Shown: positions 42,993 through 51,525 of the stretch, one piece after another
How positions within the stretch are numbered: the first letter of the stretch is position 1
How the letters are laid out: each line of letters starts with the position of its first letter
NCBI GenBank assembly: GCA_000752215.1
Contig: CCFG01000009.1
Location: 169,238-233,237, forward strand
Origin: a bacterium MS4
Lineage (GTDB): Bacteria > Bacillota > Clostridia > Oscillospirales > Acutalibacteraceae
Reading direction: 5' to 3'
Length of the DNA: 64,000 bases
Made by a program: the position numbers and the translations under genes
Notes under the pieces: generated by a model
What the model was told of the DNA's origin: nothing
The model's input: only the letters and a program-made list of their open reading frames with translations
Database searches by the model: none

Positions 42993-43090
42993 GGTCGGTT
43001 TCCCTCCTTTTCCCGCACCTTGCCGGTACGATTTTTTAAAGTGAAGTTCGTTGGAGTTTGCTTGGTTCTCAATCCGTTAACGTTAAATGG

Positions 43091-43783
43091 TTACGCAACC
43101 GGTGTGGTCGAGGAGGTTGCCGCGGGGACAGGAGTCGTTGTCCAGGCCGCGCCGTTGGTTGCCTGAATGACTTCAACTGAGGAATCGCCAAGGGTGAATT
43201 CTGCACCTTGATATTGGTTATCGGTTTTTGCGCCGTTAAAAAGTCCATCCAGACTGAAATGAATGGTTCTCGCGGTTTCAGCAGCAGCGCCAAAGTATTT
43301 TGTTGTTCCATTATCATCGTCTTTAGTACCGGGAAGAATACCGTCAGTAAGAGTATGGGATTGGCCATCTGTACCGGTATAAGTAGTCGAGCCGATGTAA
43401 TAGATATAATCTCCATCTCTATGCCAATTTAATTTAATAGCATCCCAGTCATAATCGACGTTATCCGTGGACAAAACGGTCTCTTCATCCGCAGCCAGCC
43501 AAGAAATATCGGGGACCTTGATTCTGAGCTTTACGGGTTTTGTTCCTGTGTAAACAATGTTCAGACTGGCGTTAAATCCATCACCGGGGTTGATGTTGTG
43601 TTTATCGAACCCAGTAATAGTAAGGACCTTGGAAGAGTCGCTGAGTGTAACCGTACCCGCCTGGAACGTAGCGCCCTCGACTACCTTAGAATCCGTGAAC
43701 CACGCCATGGTGGAGCCGCCGACCAATGCCACAGTCAGCCCGACCGCAAGAACGCTCGTTAAAACTTTTGTCTTGAAATTCAT
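43091..43783 (-). CDS. TasA/camelysin-like fibre protein 1
   Basis: 230 residues. Signal peptide ending in GGSTMAWFTDSK, the hallmark of SipW-processed TasA/CalY proteins; mature part with FQAGTVTL, NINPGDGFNASLNIVYTG and NQYQGAEFTLGDSSVEVIQAT. ATG at 43783 follows GGAGG by seven bases. TasA-type proteins assemble into extracellular fibres or act as camelysin-type surface proteins. The Thr/Pro-rich C-terminal tail is short and unanchored. Confidence 0.8.
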   Translation of the reverse strand: MNFKTKVLTSVLAVGLTVALVGGSTMAWFTDSKVVEGATFQAGTVTLSDSSKVLTITGFDKHNINPGDGFNASLNIVYTGTKPVKLRIKVPDISWLAADEETVLSTDNVDYDWDAIKLNWHRDGDYIYYIGSTTYTGTDGQSHTLTDGILPGTKDDDNGTTKYFGAAAETARTIHFSLDGLFNGAKTDNQYQGAEFTLGDSSVEVIQATNGAAWTTTPVPAATSSTTPVA

Positions 43784-43899
43784 TTTTCTTTCCTCCATAC
43801 ATATAAATAATTTTTTAAGATTACCGTATTATCCGCGGGGATCTGTTTCCGCGTCTGCGCCCGATTTTTTGGGTGGGCGATAGACGTTATGAAATGCAT

Positions 43900-45045
43900 T
43901 TAATCTTCAGAGGTACCGTTGTACGTATCAAAGTTTTCCCAGCTCCAGCCGTCGCTGTGTGAATGCTGAATCGCCTGGAAGGTAGGGGTCAGAACATACT
44001 TCGCGTTTTGATATTCGTTGCCGGCGTCTCCGCTGAGTGTAACCGCCAGATCGAGCACGGCGATCGTATCGGTCGCGCTTGGGGATTCGCCGCCGTTGAC
44101 GCCTTTCAGTCCGCTTTTATCATTGCTGGAGCAATAGTAAAAATCGCCCTTTTTCGTCCAACTTTTATTATTAGTAACGACGGTGTCTATCACGTCGTTT
44201 GTAAGACTGTCATTTTTCTTCCACTCGCCGCCTTGCAGTGTCTCCCAGTGGCCTTCCAGCTTTACCCGCACATCAATGTCCTTGGTTCCGGAATTGGTGA
44301 CGTAGAACGCAAGCTTGTTGATGTCGCCCGGGTTCCAGTTGACTTCGTCGATAATGTTTCTGCCGCAGATGTAGTCAATGTCAAACCCGTCGTCGCTTCG
44401 GTTTTCTTTTCCATTCGACAATGTTTTCTGAGTGGTGTCCACCAGCTTGACATAGTGGGCCGTATTGATCGGGTTAGGCACCATGCTCTTATGGTAGTCG
44501 CCTTTTGGGTTTGTTTGATTGGAAACCGTTCCCGCATAAGTCCAGTCGTTATTGTCTTCGCTTACGTAAACCTTGGCTGTTTCCACATAGTCTGACGCGC
44601 TGCTTCCCCAGGTACCCTCTATTACCAGTACGTCGCCTTTCAGGAGCGGTTTGTCATCATCAAACCGAACGACGATCTCCCCGCCGTAGCCCATGCAGTA
44701 AATCTCGGTTTCATCCTGTTCTTGCGCTTTTGTCAAAACTTTACTAGGATTATTTCGTTTGGTATTGCTTGGTGGCGGAAGATTCTTTCCGCTTTTGTCG
44801 GTTCCCCTTTTTACACTGGAGACACTCGTTGGCGCCACGTCCTCATAGTAAAGGGGCTTGCCCGATTCATCGGTATCCTCCACTACGGACTGGCCCGCCT
44901 GGATTTCCACTGTGCCCGCGGTAAATTTGGAGCCCGCGACTTCCTTTTTGTCGGTAAACCAGGCCATGGTCCCGCCGCCGACCAGGGCGACGGCCGTTAC
45001 GACTCCGACGATTCCCGTCAGAAGTTTCATTCTTGATTTTGTCAT
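43900..45045 (-). CDS. TasA/camelysin-like fibre protein 2 with insertion
   Basis: 381 residues. Signal peptide ending GGGTMAWFTDKK, then FTAGTVEI. A ~140-residue insertion (about 50-215) contains YGGEIVVRFDDDKPLLKGDVLVIEGTW ... TAKVYVSEDNNDWTYAGTV, which reads like a discoidin/carbohydrate-binding-type beta domain. The TasA core resumes with NWNPGDINKLAFYVTNSGTKDIDVRV and NEYQNAKYVLTPTFQAIQ. ATG at 45045 follows GGGTGG by eight bases. The insertion could add ligand binding to the fibre; that is inference. Confidence 0.75.
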   Translation of the reverse strand: MTKSRMKLLTGIVGVVTAVALVGGGTMAWFTDKKEVAGSKFTAGTVEIQAGQSVVEDTDESGKPLYYEDVAPTSVSSVKRGTDKSGKNLPPPSNTKRNNPSKVLTKAQEQDETEIYCMGYGGEIVVRFDDDKPLLKGDVLVIEGTWGSSASDYVETAKVYVSEDNNDWTYAGTVSNQTNPKGDYHKSMVPNPINTAHYVKLVDTTQKTLSNGKENRSDDGFDIDYICGRNIIDEVNWNPGDINKLAFYVTNSGTKDIDVRVKLEGHWETLQGGEWKKNDSLTNDVIDTVVTNNKSWTKKGDFYYCSSNDKSGLKGVNGGESPSATDTIAVLDLAVTLSGDAGNEYQNAKYVLTPTFQAIQHSHSDGWSWENFDTYNGTSED

Positions 45046-45103
45046 TCAATAATCCACCCCTCTAGTATTTTGTCTAACTTTGTGGAATTTGTTTTTCCCT
45101 TTG

Positions 45104-45739
45104 TTAATCTGACGCTTCGTCCGCGTCCATCGTGGAGTAGACCGCGTGCTCCGTCGTCTGCGTGGCCGTGACATCCAGATTCAGTCTCAGTTTATAATTT
45201 TGCGGGAGAAGTCCGCCGCCCGTTACCTGAAATTTCAGTTTGAAAACGGCTTTGTCGTTGGGTTCCAAAATAAGATTAACCGCTTTCTTGCCCGTGGTTA
45301 CGTAAGAGTAAACCGATTTTTCAAGCGACCATCCGTCGACCGATTCGGGATCTATTTTTGGCGGCGGGCCCGGAATGGGGATAGGGAAATAAGGTTTTTC
45401 TTTGTCCCACTCCTGGGAAAGCTTCGCTTGCAGAGTGACCGGCGTGCTGCCCGTGTTCCGAATGGTCCAGGTGGCGTAATACTCGCTGTCCCCGCCCCAA
45501 CAGTCGGGCAGGCACTCCGTCTGATAATCGGACAGCTCGGCTTCCATACCGTCTTTGTAACAGTCGCCCTTTTTTGTGATGCCGGATTCTGTCTTTATGA
45601 TCTTAATTGCCGCGTTGCCGGTGGTGATTTCAGCCTGGGGAGCCTGTGTGTCGGTGAAGTAGGCGGCGGTAGCCCCGCCCAACAGTCCGACCGTCAGAAT
45701 AACAAGGAGAACGCTGATAAAAACAGATTTTCTGATCAT
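45104..45739 (-). CDS. TasA-like protein 3 (SipW substrate)
   Basis: 211 residues. Signal peptide ending GGATAAYFTDTQ, with the mature start AEITTGNAAIKI. It has four Cys (in GDCYKDG and TECLPDCWGG) that could form disulphides and a Pro-rich strand (PIPIPGPPP). The start overlaps the sipW stop by four bases (ATGA), so the signal peptidase and this substrate are made together. It lacks the NQYQGA motif, so it may be a minor or tip subunit. Confidence 0.7.
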   Translation of the reverse strand: MIRKSVFISVLLVILTVGLLGGATAAYFTDTQAPQAEITTGNAAIKIIKTESGITKKGDCYKDGMEAELSDYQTECLPDCWGGDSEYYATWTIRNTGSTPVTLQAKLSQEWDKEKPYFPIPIPGPPPKIDPESVDGWSLEKSVYSYVTTGKKAVNLILEPNDKAVFKLKFQVTGGGLLPQNYKLRLNLDVTATQTTEHAVYSTMDADEASD

Positions 45740-46395
45740 CGTTCCTCCTTTCCAACGGCTTGCGCGAGAATTTCCTGCGGGTTGCTTTCTTCCTTCGCCT
45801 GCTTTTTAGAATTCAAATAAGTTTGATATAAATTGCGGCACTCGAAGAAAAGCAGCAGCGCTCCGGGAACGATAATCAGCAGCAGCAACCCGTTTCCGGT
45901 CTGGGCAAAATTCATGAAATAACCCAGATAGGGGAGGGTGAAACTGACTCTGCCGATCAGGTTTTCTCCCGGTATGGGGTCGGGGTCGTTGGCGTGGTTT
46001 GCGTCGCCTTTGGTCAGAAATTCCAAGCCGTTTGACTTTTGGTTGATTCCAACTACCCTGTGCGTTGTCATTTGATCGCTTCCCGCGAACCCTTTAAAGG
46101 TAATAACATCGCCCTTTTTGATCTCCGCGGCATCCATCGGTTTGACAAAGGCAACACTGCCGGTGTCAAACTGAGGGGACATACTGCCGCTGAGCACAAC
46201 CAGCATATAATGCCCCGCAATCTTCGGCGCGCCGCCGGTCATTTTGCTGCGCACCATGAAGAACAGCATAAAAGCGATCAGGACCATCAGTAAGGCAAAA
46301 AATATATTTCCGACTGTTTTGAGTATTTTCCGTACTATTTTACGGGGGTCCTTTTGGGGCTCCGATATTTCGATCGATACTGTTTCCGTCTCCAT
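45736..46395 (-). CDS. sipW: SipW-type signal peptidase I
   Basis: 219 residues. Membrane helices near 25-48 and 165-190; catalytic Ser in LSGSMSP (69-74) and His112 in TTHRVVG, the Ser-His(-Asp) ER-type arrangement of SipW in place of the Ser-Lys dyad. Asp residues of GDANHANDPD follow. SipW cleaves TasA-family precursors. The flanking genes encode four proteins with the xFTD-type signal end, its expected substrates. Confidence 0.9.
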   Translation of the reverse strand: METETVSIEISEPQKDPRKIVRKILKTVGNIFFALLMVLIAFMLFFMVRSKMTGGAPKIAGHYMLVVLSGSMSPQFDTGSVAFVKPMDAAEIKKGDVITFKGFAGSDQMTTHRVVGINQKSNGLEFLTKGDANHANDPDPIPGENLIGRVSFTLPYLGYFMNFAQTGNGLLLLIIVPGALLLFFECRNLYQTYLNSKKQAKEESNPQEILAQAVGKEER

Positions 46396-46422
46396 AATTA
46401 CCTCCCGGGCATATGCCTGTTT

Positions 46423-46929
46423 TTAAGATTCTGTTCCGCTTTGAGCGGAATCCCCGGTTTCCGGAGTGCTGCCGGGTGTGTCAGCGTTTGTACTCTCCGT
46501 GTTTGCTTTCTCTGTATCCCCGTCCGGTACCGGTGTGCTCTGTGTTTCGGAAGACTCTGTTTTGGACTGAGGAGCCGTACTTTCCACGGCACTCTCCGCT
46601 GTGCTTGCGGCTGAGCTTTGGGCAGCAGCGCTTTCGGTTTTGCTTTCCGGTGCGCCGGATTCGGTAATCACCGAAGCTCCTCCTCTGAGCTGAGCGTCCG
46701 GTACGGCCGCTCCATTGGCGAATAATCCTCCTACGGTCATTTCGAAATCAATCGACGAGCTTGCCGTGGCGGTGAAATAGGCGCCGGTGTGCATCCGGGG
46801 GACTGTATAAAACAGGAAGCCCGCGCAGACGAGAACCAGCAAAAGGGCTTTTCCTATTCTGCCGGCAACCGTATTATCCGGCTTCTGTGTTTTTTGCCGA
46901 TTGCTCCATGAATGTCCTGCTCTGCGCAT
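46423..46929 (-). CDS. Secreted protein with SipW-type signal and low-complexity tail
   Basis: 168 residues. A basic N-terminus and one hydrophobic segment (about 27-46) end in HTGAYFTATASS, a SipW-like cleavage context. A short domain (about 55-85) and then ~80 residues rich in Ser, Thr, Glu, Ala and Gln follow. AGGAGG is eight bases before the ATG. The disordered acidic tail would stretch from the cell; function unknown. First secreted gene upstream of sipW. Confidence 0.6.
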   Translation of the reverse strand: MRRAGHSWSNRQKTQKPDNTVAGRIGKALLLVLVCAGFLFYTVPRMHTGAYFTATASSSIDFEMTVGGLFANGAAVPDAQLRGGASVITESGAPESKTESAAAQSSAASTAESAVESTAPQSKTESSETQSTPVPDGDTEKANTESTNADTPGSTPETGDSAQSGTES

Positions 46930-46960
46930 TCGCGCTTCCTCCTCTCACTGTTTTGTCATT

Positions 46961-47239
46961 TCACCCGATAATCTTCTTGCTGGGATAGTCCTCTTCCCGG
47001 CTCTCGCCCCAGGAATCCCATGATCTTAACTGCGCCAGCTCCCCGCGGCTTTGACAGATGCCGGTTTCAAGCAGATGAAACAGCTCCAGGCTGCTCCGGA
47101 ACGGAACATATTTATCTTCTTCCAGCCAGCGGATATAGCCCTGTATGCTGTAATGGTCGGAACGCACCACCTTGATTAAAAAAGTGGGGGAAGTGTCGGA
47201 AGCCGTTCGCACCATACTCTTCCCTGAACAAGCTTTCAT
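46961..47239 (-). CDS. Small hypothetical protein of the fibre locus
   Basis: 92 residues, no signal peptide. ATG at 47239 has GGAGGA upstream; the frame is open before it. A central segment IQGYIRWLEEDKYVPFRSSLELFHLLETGI looks alpha-helical. I do not recognise it. Being first in line before the secreted genes, and small, it may have a regulatory role, but nothing in the sequence shows it. Confidence 0.5.
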   Translation of the reverse strand: MKACSGKSMVRTASDTSPTFLIKVVRSDHYSIQGYIRWLEEDKYVPFRSSLELFHLLETGICQSRGELAQLRSWDSWGESREEDYPSKKIIG

Positions 47240-47384
47240 GATATTGTCCTCCGTATTCTCTCTGCTTTTGTGATTTGTCCCAATTATAGCAGGCGTCAAT
47301 TTCATTATGAGGTTATATGGATTTCATTTTCCGCACACAGGAATTTATTTCCAATTATCTTTCAGGCACAGTTTGATTACAGCA

Positions 47385-47428
47385 ATAAAAAAACACCCTG
47401 TAAAAGGATAAAATCCTCACAGGGTGTT
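47385..47428 (-). terminator. Terminator after the BTAD regulator
   Basis: Minus-strand AACACCCTGT / ACAGGGTGTT stem with inner GAGGATTTTATCC, then seven T. Confidence 0.85.
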
Positions 47429-47453
47429 CCTATTTGTCAAATAAAGCTGAATT

Positions 47454-48692
47454 TTATCGGTTGATTTGCTCCAGATAATGAGATGGTACATCGCTGAACG
47501 GTGTAAACTCCATCATGACTGTCAGGGAGCCTTTGCCGACCTGTTTTTCAAACCGCTTCTGGATTCTGGAGCCGACCAGAATCAGCCCTTCCTGCTTTGT
47601 GTCCGTCAGCAGCAGGATCATCTGGTACTGGTTCCACTGGGTAAAGACGTCTCCCCTGCGCAGGGAGTCTTCCAGAATGCGCTTCAATCCTTTGCAGGCC
47701 ATTTCCATACGGGCGGGGAAAAGATCGTTTCCCGCGCCGGAAATAGTCGCAAGGCCGAGAAAGGTATTTCTGCTCCCGCGCATTCGGCGTCGCTCTTCAA
47801 GGTTATAGATAATACGGAAATACTCCAGATCGCAGTACAGCGCGCCGTCCGGATCGTCACACTGGGAGAAATTCCTGCTCAGGTCCGACAGATCGGCCCG
47901 GTGGACGTTTTGTTCCCCCGCGGTGATTCGCCGGTAGATGCTCTTCATGGCCGCGGAAGGTCTCACGGCGAGCTCCCGGGACATCCGCTCGGTAATATAA
48001 TTGTAGTGGCTCAGCGCCACGCTGTATTGGTTCAGGGCCAGAAGGGCCTCCAGAAAGCAAAGATGCAAAGATTCTTCCAGCGGTTCATGGCAGACGGCCT
48101 GCTCGAAATACTCCACGATTTCGGAGTGACGGCCCTGTCCCTTCAGAAGCGTAAAAAGCCGGAGCAGAGACTGTACATAAAGCCGGGAATAATGGGTGTG
48201 AAGGGGAAAGGTCCATTCACAGTTGGAAATTTCCGCCAGATAAGCACCCTGATACAGCCGGACTGCCCGCTCATAGTGGCCGATCGCCAGATTTGGATCA
48301 CTGTGCTGCTTTGCGTCGGCCTCGCGGATTTCCTTCTCAAAAAGGTCCGTATCCACCGTACAGCCCTTTCCAAGGGTAAAAATGTAAAAGCCGCCGTCAC
48401 AGACGAGGTTGAATGGCGAATCGTCATTTCCGCTTTTTCCAAGCAGTTCTTCCTCCTGCAGCATCTGGCGCAGACGGAAAATCTGAGTCCGGAGAGTGTT
48501 TTTGGAATCGACAAGATCCGCGTCGTCCCATAGATTCTCCACGATACTGTCGGGAGAAAGGCGCTTTCCTCTGTTCGCTATAAAATATTTCAGCAGTTCC
48601 AGACTTTTGTGGGACCGCCTGCTTCCGGTAAAAAGAGACCTGCCGTCCTTCTGCAAGTCCCAGCCTCCCAAAGTAAATACTTCCACCGACAT
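47454..48692 (-). CDS. BTAD-domain (SARP/AfsR-like) transcriptional activator
   Basis: 412 residues. N-terminal OmpR-type winged helix (about 1-95, with KSLELLKYFIANRGKRLSPDSIVENLWDD and NTLRTQIFRLRQML), bacterial transcriptional activator domain of TPR-like helices (about 110-260), and a C-terminal ~150-residue module of unknown role. ATG at 48692 follows GGAGG by seven bases. It lies just upstream of the TasA/SipW locus on the same strand and is divergent from the LytTR gene, so it is a candidate activator of the locus. Confidence 0.82.
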   Translation of the reverse strand: MSVEVFTLGGWDLQKDGRSLFTGSRRSHKSLELLKYFIANRGKRLSPDSIVENLWDDADLVDSKNTLRTQIFRLRQMLQEEELLGKSGNDDSPFNLVCDGGFYIFTLGKGCTVDTDLFEKEIREADAKQHSDPNLAIGHYERAVRLYQGAYLAEISNCEWTFPLHTHYSRLYVQSLLRLFTLLKGQGRHSEIVEYFEQAVCHEPLEESLHLCFLEALLALNQYSVALSHYNYITERMSRELAVRPSAAMKSIYRRITAGEQNVHRADLSDLSRNFSQCDDPDGALYCDLEYFRIIYNLEERRRMRGSRNTFLGLATISGAGNDLFPARMEMACKGLKRILEDSLRRGDVFTQWNQYQMILLLTDTKQEGLILVGSRIQKRFEKQVGKGSLTVMMEFTPFSDVPSHYLEQINR

Positions 48693-48822
48693 TTGATTTC
48701 CTCCATCCTTTGGCCACCTGCCCGATTGCATCCCTGCATCAGTGTCCGTTTTGAGGGCTGGAACCGGTCGAACCAGCCGAGGATATTAAAACAACAATAT
48801 TCCAAAGAACAGTTTTTCTGAC

Positions 48823-48852
48823 ATTATAATTCCTTAACTTAATTTAAATCAA
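48823..48852 (-). promoter_or_regulatory. Promoter of the BTAD regulator gene
   Basis: Minus strand TTGATT (48852-48847), 18-bp spacer, TATAAT (48828-48823). Confidence 0.65.
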
Positions 48853-48954
48853 TCATAATGGAAAATTTTTGAAATAACAAATATTTTGCGCGAATGGTTG
48901 ATTAAAAAGAGTAAATGGTAGATTTTTACAAAATATTTTTGGCCATTTTTCCTA

Positions 48955-48983
48955 TGGACGTCGATCTGACACAGTGATATGCT
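48955..48983 (+). promoter_or_regulatory. Promoter of the LytTR response regulator gene
   Basis: TGGACG (48955-48960), 17-bp spacer, TATGCT (48978-48983) with extended -10 TGA. The 354-base divergent region between 48692 and 49047 holds this and the opposing promoter in AT-rich DNA and no gene. Confidence 0.55.
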
Positions 48984-49046
48984 AGGAAAGAAAAAACCGT
49001 ATTTTGCCGGAAAGGAATCCGGCTGTGCGAATCAGGGGGAAAGAGG

Positions 49047-49775
49047 ATGGTTTACCATATCGCCGTCTGCGAAAACGACCCGGACTGCGCCGTGCAGCTG
49101 CAGAAAATGATGGAAGAAATCCTGGCCGGCCGGCATACGGCCTTTTCCTGTGACAGATACAATGCCTGTGAACAGCTGGAGGCGGCGGTCATGAGCCCCG
49201 GGACGCAGTATCACATCCTTTTTCTGGATACCGTGCTGGGTGGAAAGGACGGCGTGGCGTTTGCCGGAAAACTGCGGGATTCCGGTCTGCGTTCCCCGAT
49301 TGTTTTTATCTCCTCCGACGAAAAGTCCGCTCTGGCCGCCTATGCCGCCGCGCCCGTTCATTATTTGCTCAGACCCGTGCGGAAGCAGGAACTGCACACG
49401 GCGCTCTGCAGGGCGCTCCGGCAGTATGAAGACGGCTCCGTCTGTATTATAGAGACCGCCGGAAGGGGGATCACCGTACTGGCGGCCTGCGATATCTTTT
49501 ACCTTGAGGTCTTTAACAAAATGATTCTGGTGCATTGTAGAGACGGCGGCACTCTGACCGCCGCCGGGCCGCTGACCGATTTTTTCAGGCGTCTTCCGGC
49601 AGGACGTTTCTATGCCTGCCACCGCTGCTATGTCGTCAATTTTTCCTGCGCGAGGCGTTTGCGCAGGAATGAATTCGTGCTCGAGGACGGCAGCGTGATT
49701 CCGGTTGCGCGCCGGAGATATCAGGATGCGCTGTGCGCGTGGAAAAACTATCTGGAAGAAGAAAAGATGATTTAA
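49047..49775 (+). CDS. LytTR-family response regulator (AgrA-like)
   Basis: 242 residues: receiver domain (about 1-122) with the acidic pocket CENDP (8-12) and phospho-acceptor Asp61 in LFLDTVLGG, followed by a LytTR DNA-binding domain (about 138-238). No histidine kinase gene lies beside it. Close to and divergent from the BTAD activator, it probably belongs to the same regulatory unit as the fibre locus. AAAGAGG precedes the ATG. Confidence 0.85.
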   Translation: MVYHIAVCENDPDCAVQLQKMMEEILAGRHTAFSCDRYNACEQLEAAVMSPGTQYHILFLDTVLGGKDGVAFAGKLRDSGLRSPIVFISSDEKSALAAYAAAPVHYLLRPVRKQELHTALCRALRQYEDGSVCIIETAGRGITVLAACDIFYLEVFNKMILVHCRDGGTLTAAGPLTDFFRRLPAGRFYACHRCYVVNFSCARRLRRNEFVLEDGSVIPVARRRYQDALCAWKNYLEEEKMI

Positions 49776-49793
49776 AAGAAGAGTTAGGAGTAT

Positions 49794-49833
49794 AAGAAAC
49801 GGTGCTCTCTTTTCGGAGAACACCGTTTCTTTT
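49794..49833. terminator. Terminator between the LytTR and patatin genes
   Basis: AAGAAACGGTGCTCTC / GAACACCGTTTCTTTT stem; A-rich on the left, T-rich on the right, so usable by both converging transcripts. Confidence 0.8.
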
Positions 49834-49858
49834 GCATAGGACAGTCTTTGTCCGGGGA

Positions 49859-50722
49859 CTATTTGAATATTGCCTTGATTGCGCCCATACTCATCTGTGC
49901 CGCTTCGTATCCCGCGTCCATGCACTGCTCCATCTGCTCAAACGTCAGCAGTCCGGATTCCTTTGGCAGCTGCGGTTTCAGCAGCAATTTTTCCCCGTGG
50001 GAGCTCAGCTCCTTTAAGCGGGTGCTCATAATGGACAGGGAATGCGTTGTAATGTCAATAATATTCATTCTGGCGGGTACCTCGTACTCTTTGGTGACGT
50101 CAACGGCCAAAACGTTGGATTCGCCCGCCGCGGTCAGAAGATCCACCGGAAGGGTGTTGGTTACACCTCCGTCGACCAGGCACAGATCGCCGATCAGCTT
50201 CGGCCGGAAAACGGCGGGCACCGCCATGCTTGCGCGGATCGCCTGGCAGATGGGGATATCCGTTTTCCACGTTACCCCTTCTACGGCGGTGACATTCCGC
50301 AGGGAGCTTGTGTAAACAATGGTTTCACCCGAATTGATATCCACCGCCGGAATAATGGTTTTGATATTTGCATCCATAATATTTTTGTTATCCGTCTGCG
50401 CACAAAGAAACTTTTCCAGACGGTTTCCCTTGAACAGTCCGGTAATGTCGATCTTATGGCGGAATAAAAGCTGCGGCACCGCCTTTAAAAGGTTTACAAA
50501 ATCCGCATCACACAGGGACATCCCTGTTTTGGACAGATCCATCACCATTTGTTTCAGCGCCGGCGCATTCGTTCCTGTGGCGTAAAGCCCGGCCACGATA
50601 GCCCCGGCGCTGGTTCCTGCAATGGAGGAGGGACGCATCCCGGCTTCTTCCAGCGCAAGCAGGACTCCTACGTGAGCAGCCCCTTTTGTTCCTCCTCCTG
50701 AAAGTGCAAGCCCAAATGACAT
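49859..50722 (-). CDS. Patatin-like phospholipase (RssA/YlbK family)
   Basis: 287 residues. Oxyanion-hole SGGGTKGAAHVG (8-19), nucleophile elbow GTSAG with Ser38, and catalytic Asp184 in VDGG complete the Ser-Asp dyad. No signal peptide, so a cytosolic or membrane-associated esterase; the physiological lipid is unknown. Confidence 0.88.
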   Translation of the reverse strand: MSFGLALSGGGTKGAAHVGVLLALEEAGMRPSSIAGTSAGAIVAGLYATGTNAPALKQMVMDLSKTGMSLCDADFVNLLKAVPQLLFRHKIDITGLFKGNRLEKFLCAQTDNKNIMDANIKTIIPAVDINSGETIVYTSSLRNVTAVEGVTWKTDIPICQAIRASMAVPAVFRPKLIGDLCLVDGGVTNTLPVDLLTAAGESNVLAVDVTKEYEVPARMNIIDITTHSLSIMSTRLKELSSHGEKLLLKPQLPKESGLLTFEQMEQCMDAGYEAAQMSMGAIKAIFK

Positions 50723-50832
50723 CTTTTTTCACCGACTCTCTAAAAATTCAGACCTTCCTGATAAAAGTATATTAGAGACTCGGTAAAACGGTTCGGGTTT
50801 CCGCCGGTTATCAGAGTTAAAAAGAGAGAAAA

Positions 50833-50940
50833 TCAGTCTTTTTTCGCAAATCCCAGAGAGCATAAAACGGTCACGGCCGCACCGCAGGCGGTGATGACAA
50901 TGCCCAAAATGAAGCCCGCTACAGACACACCTTTTTTCAA
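50833..50940 (-). CDS. Small one-helix membrane peptide, 35 residues
   Basis: TTG at 50940 with GAGGTG six bases upstream. The peptide is KKG, a single hydrophobic helix (about 6-28), and an AKKD tail. The frame is open further upstream, but no good start is seen there. Function unknown; such peptides are often missed by annotation. Confidence 0.45.
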   Translation of the reverse strand: MKKGVSVAGFILGIVITACGAAVTVLCSLGFAKKD

Positions 50941-51060
50941 CGATATCACCTCATCTGCGATTATACTCCAAACGGCGGGAGAAGGGAAGGGCGCAAAAGC
51001 AATGGCGCCCGCTGTCACAGCAGGCGCCACACGTTCGCGGTTACTTTAAGGAGGCAGAAA

Positions 51061-51138
51061 TTACGGAATCAGAAACAGCCACGGCAGCGGCGCCAGCGCC
51101 ATCTGCGCCGACGCCATCGCCAGCAAGAGTTGCAACAC
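51061..51138 (-). CDS. Possible 25-residue hydrophobic peptide
   Basis: GTG at 51138 with GAGGG eight bases before it. The product is almost all Leu, Ala, Met and Pro. A GGCGCC-type hairpin (51004-51030) follows on the same strand. Could be a leader peptide or small toxin-like peptide; evidence is weak. Confidence 0.25.
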   Translation of the reverse strand: MLQLLLAMASAQMALAPLPWLFLIP

Positions 51139-51233
51139 ATTTTTAACCCTCAGCTCCTTTCGACGGCTCTGTCATATACTATGAAAACAGGAAACAGCTT
51201 GTCAATATGAAGTTAGGGAATACCCGGCTATGA

Positions 51234-51279
51234 AAATACCGGAGGCATCCGATGAATTTCGGAAGGCCTCCGGTATGGG
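51234..51279 (-). terminator. Terminator after the 62-residue protein gene
   Basis: ATACCGGAGGC / GCCTCCGGTAT stem followed on the minus strand by TTTTCAT. Confidence 0.55.
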
Positions 51280-51309
51280 CTGTTTTTATCGTCTGCCTGT
51301 GTGATTTTC

Positions 51310-51498
51310 TCAGAACCGGGGCGTTCCGCCCGCTTTACCCGGCTCGGCTTCCCGGATCAGATTTTCGGCGATTTTGCGTAAATCCGCTTCCGAACGCAAG
51401 TCGGGGCTGGTCTGCTTGATGCTTTCCTGCACAAATTTCGGCAGCGAGAGAAAATACTGATTGTTTTCCAGATTTTTCGCAAATTCATTATCAGACAT
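51310..51498 (-). CDS. Hypothetical small protein
   Basis: 62 residues, hydrophilic. It contains NNQYFLSLPKFVQESIKQTSPDLRSEADLRKIAENL, likely two or three helices. I do not recognise the family with certainty. A ribosome site GGAGGTAA is present. It lies 27 bases downstream of another small gene and is probably cotranscribed with it. Confidence 0.55.
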   Translation of the reverse strand: MSDNEFAKNLENNQYFLSLPKFVQESIKQTSPDLRSEADLRKIAENLIREAEPGKAGGTPRF

Positions 51499-51525
51499 AA
51501 TTTACCTCCGCAAGTTATCGGTGTT

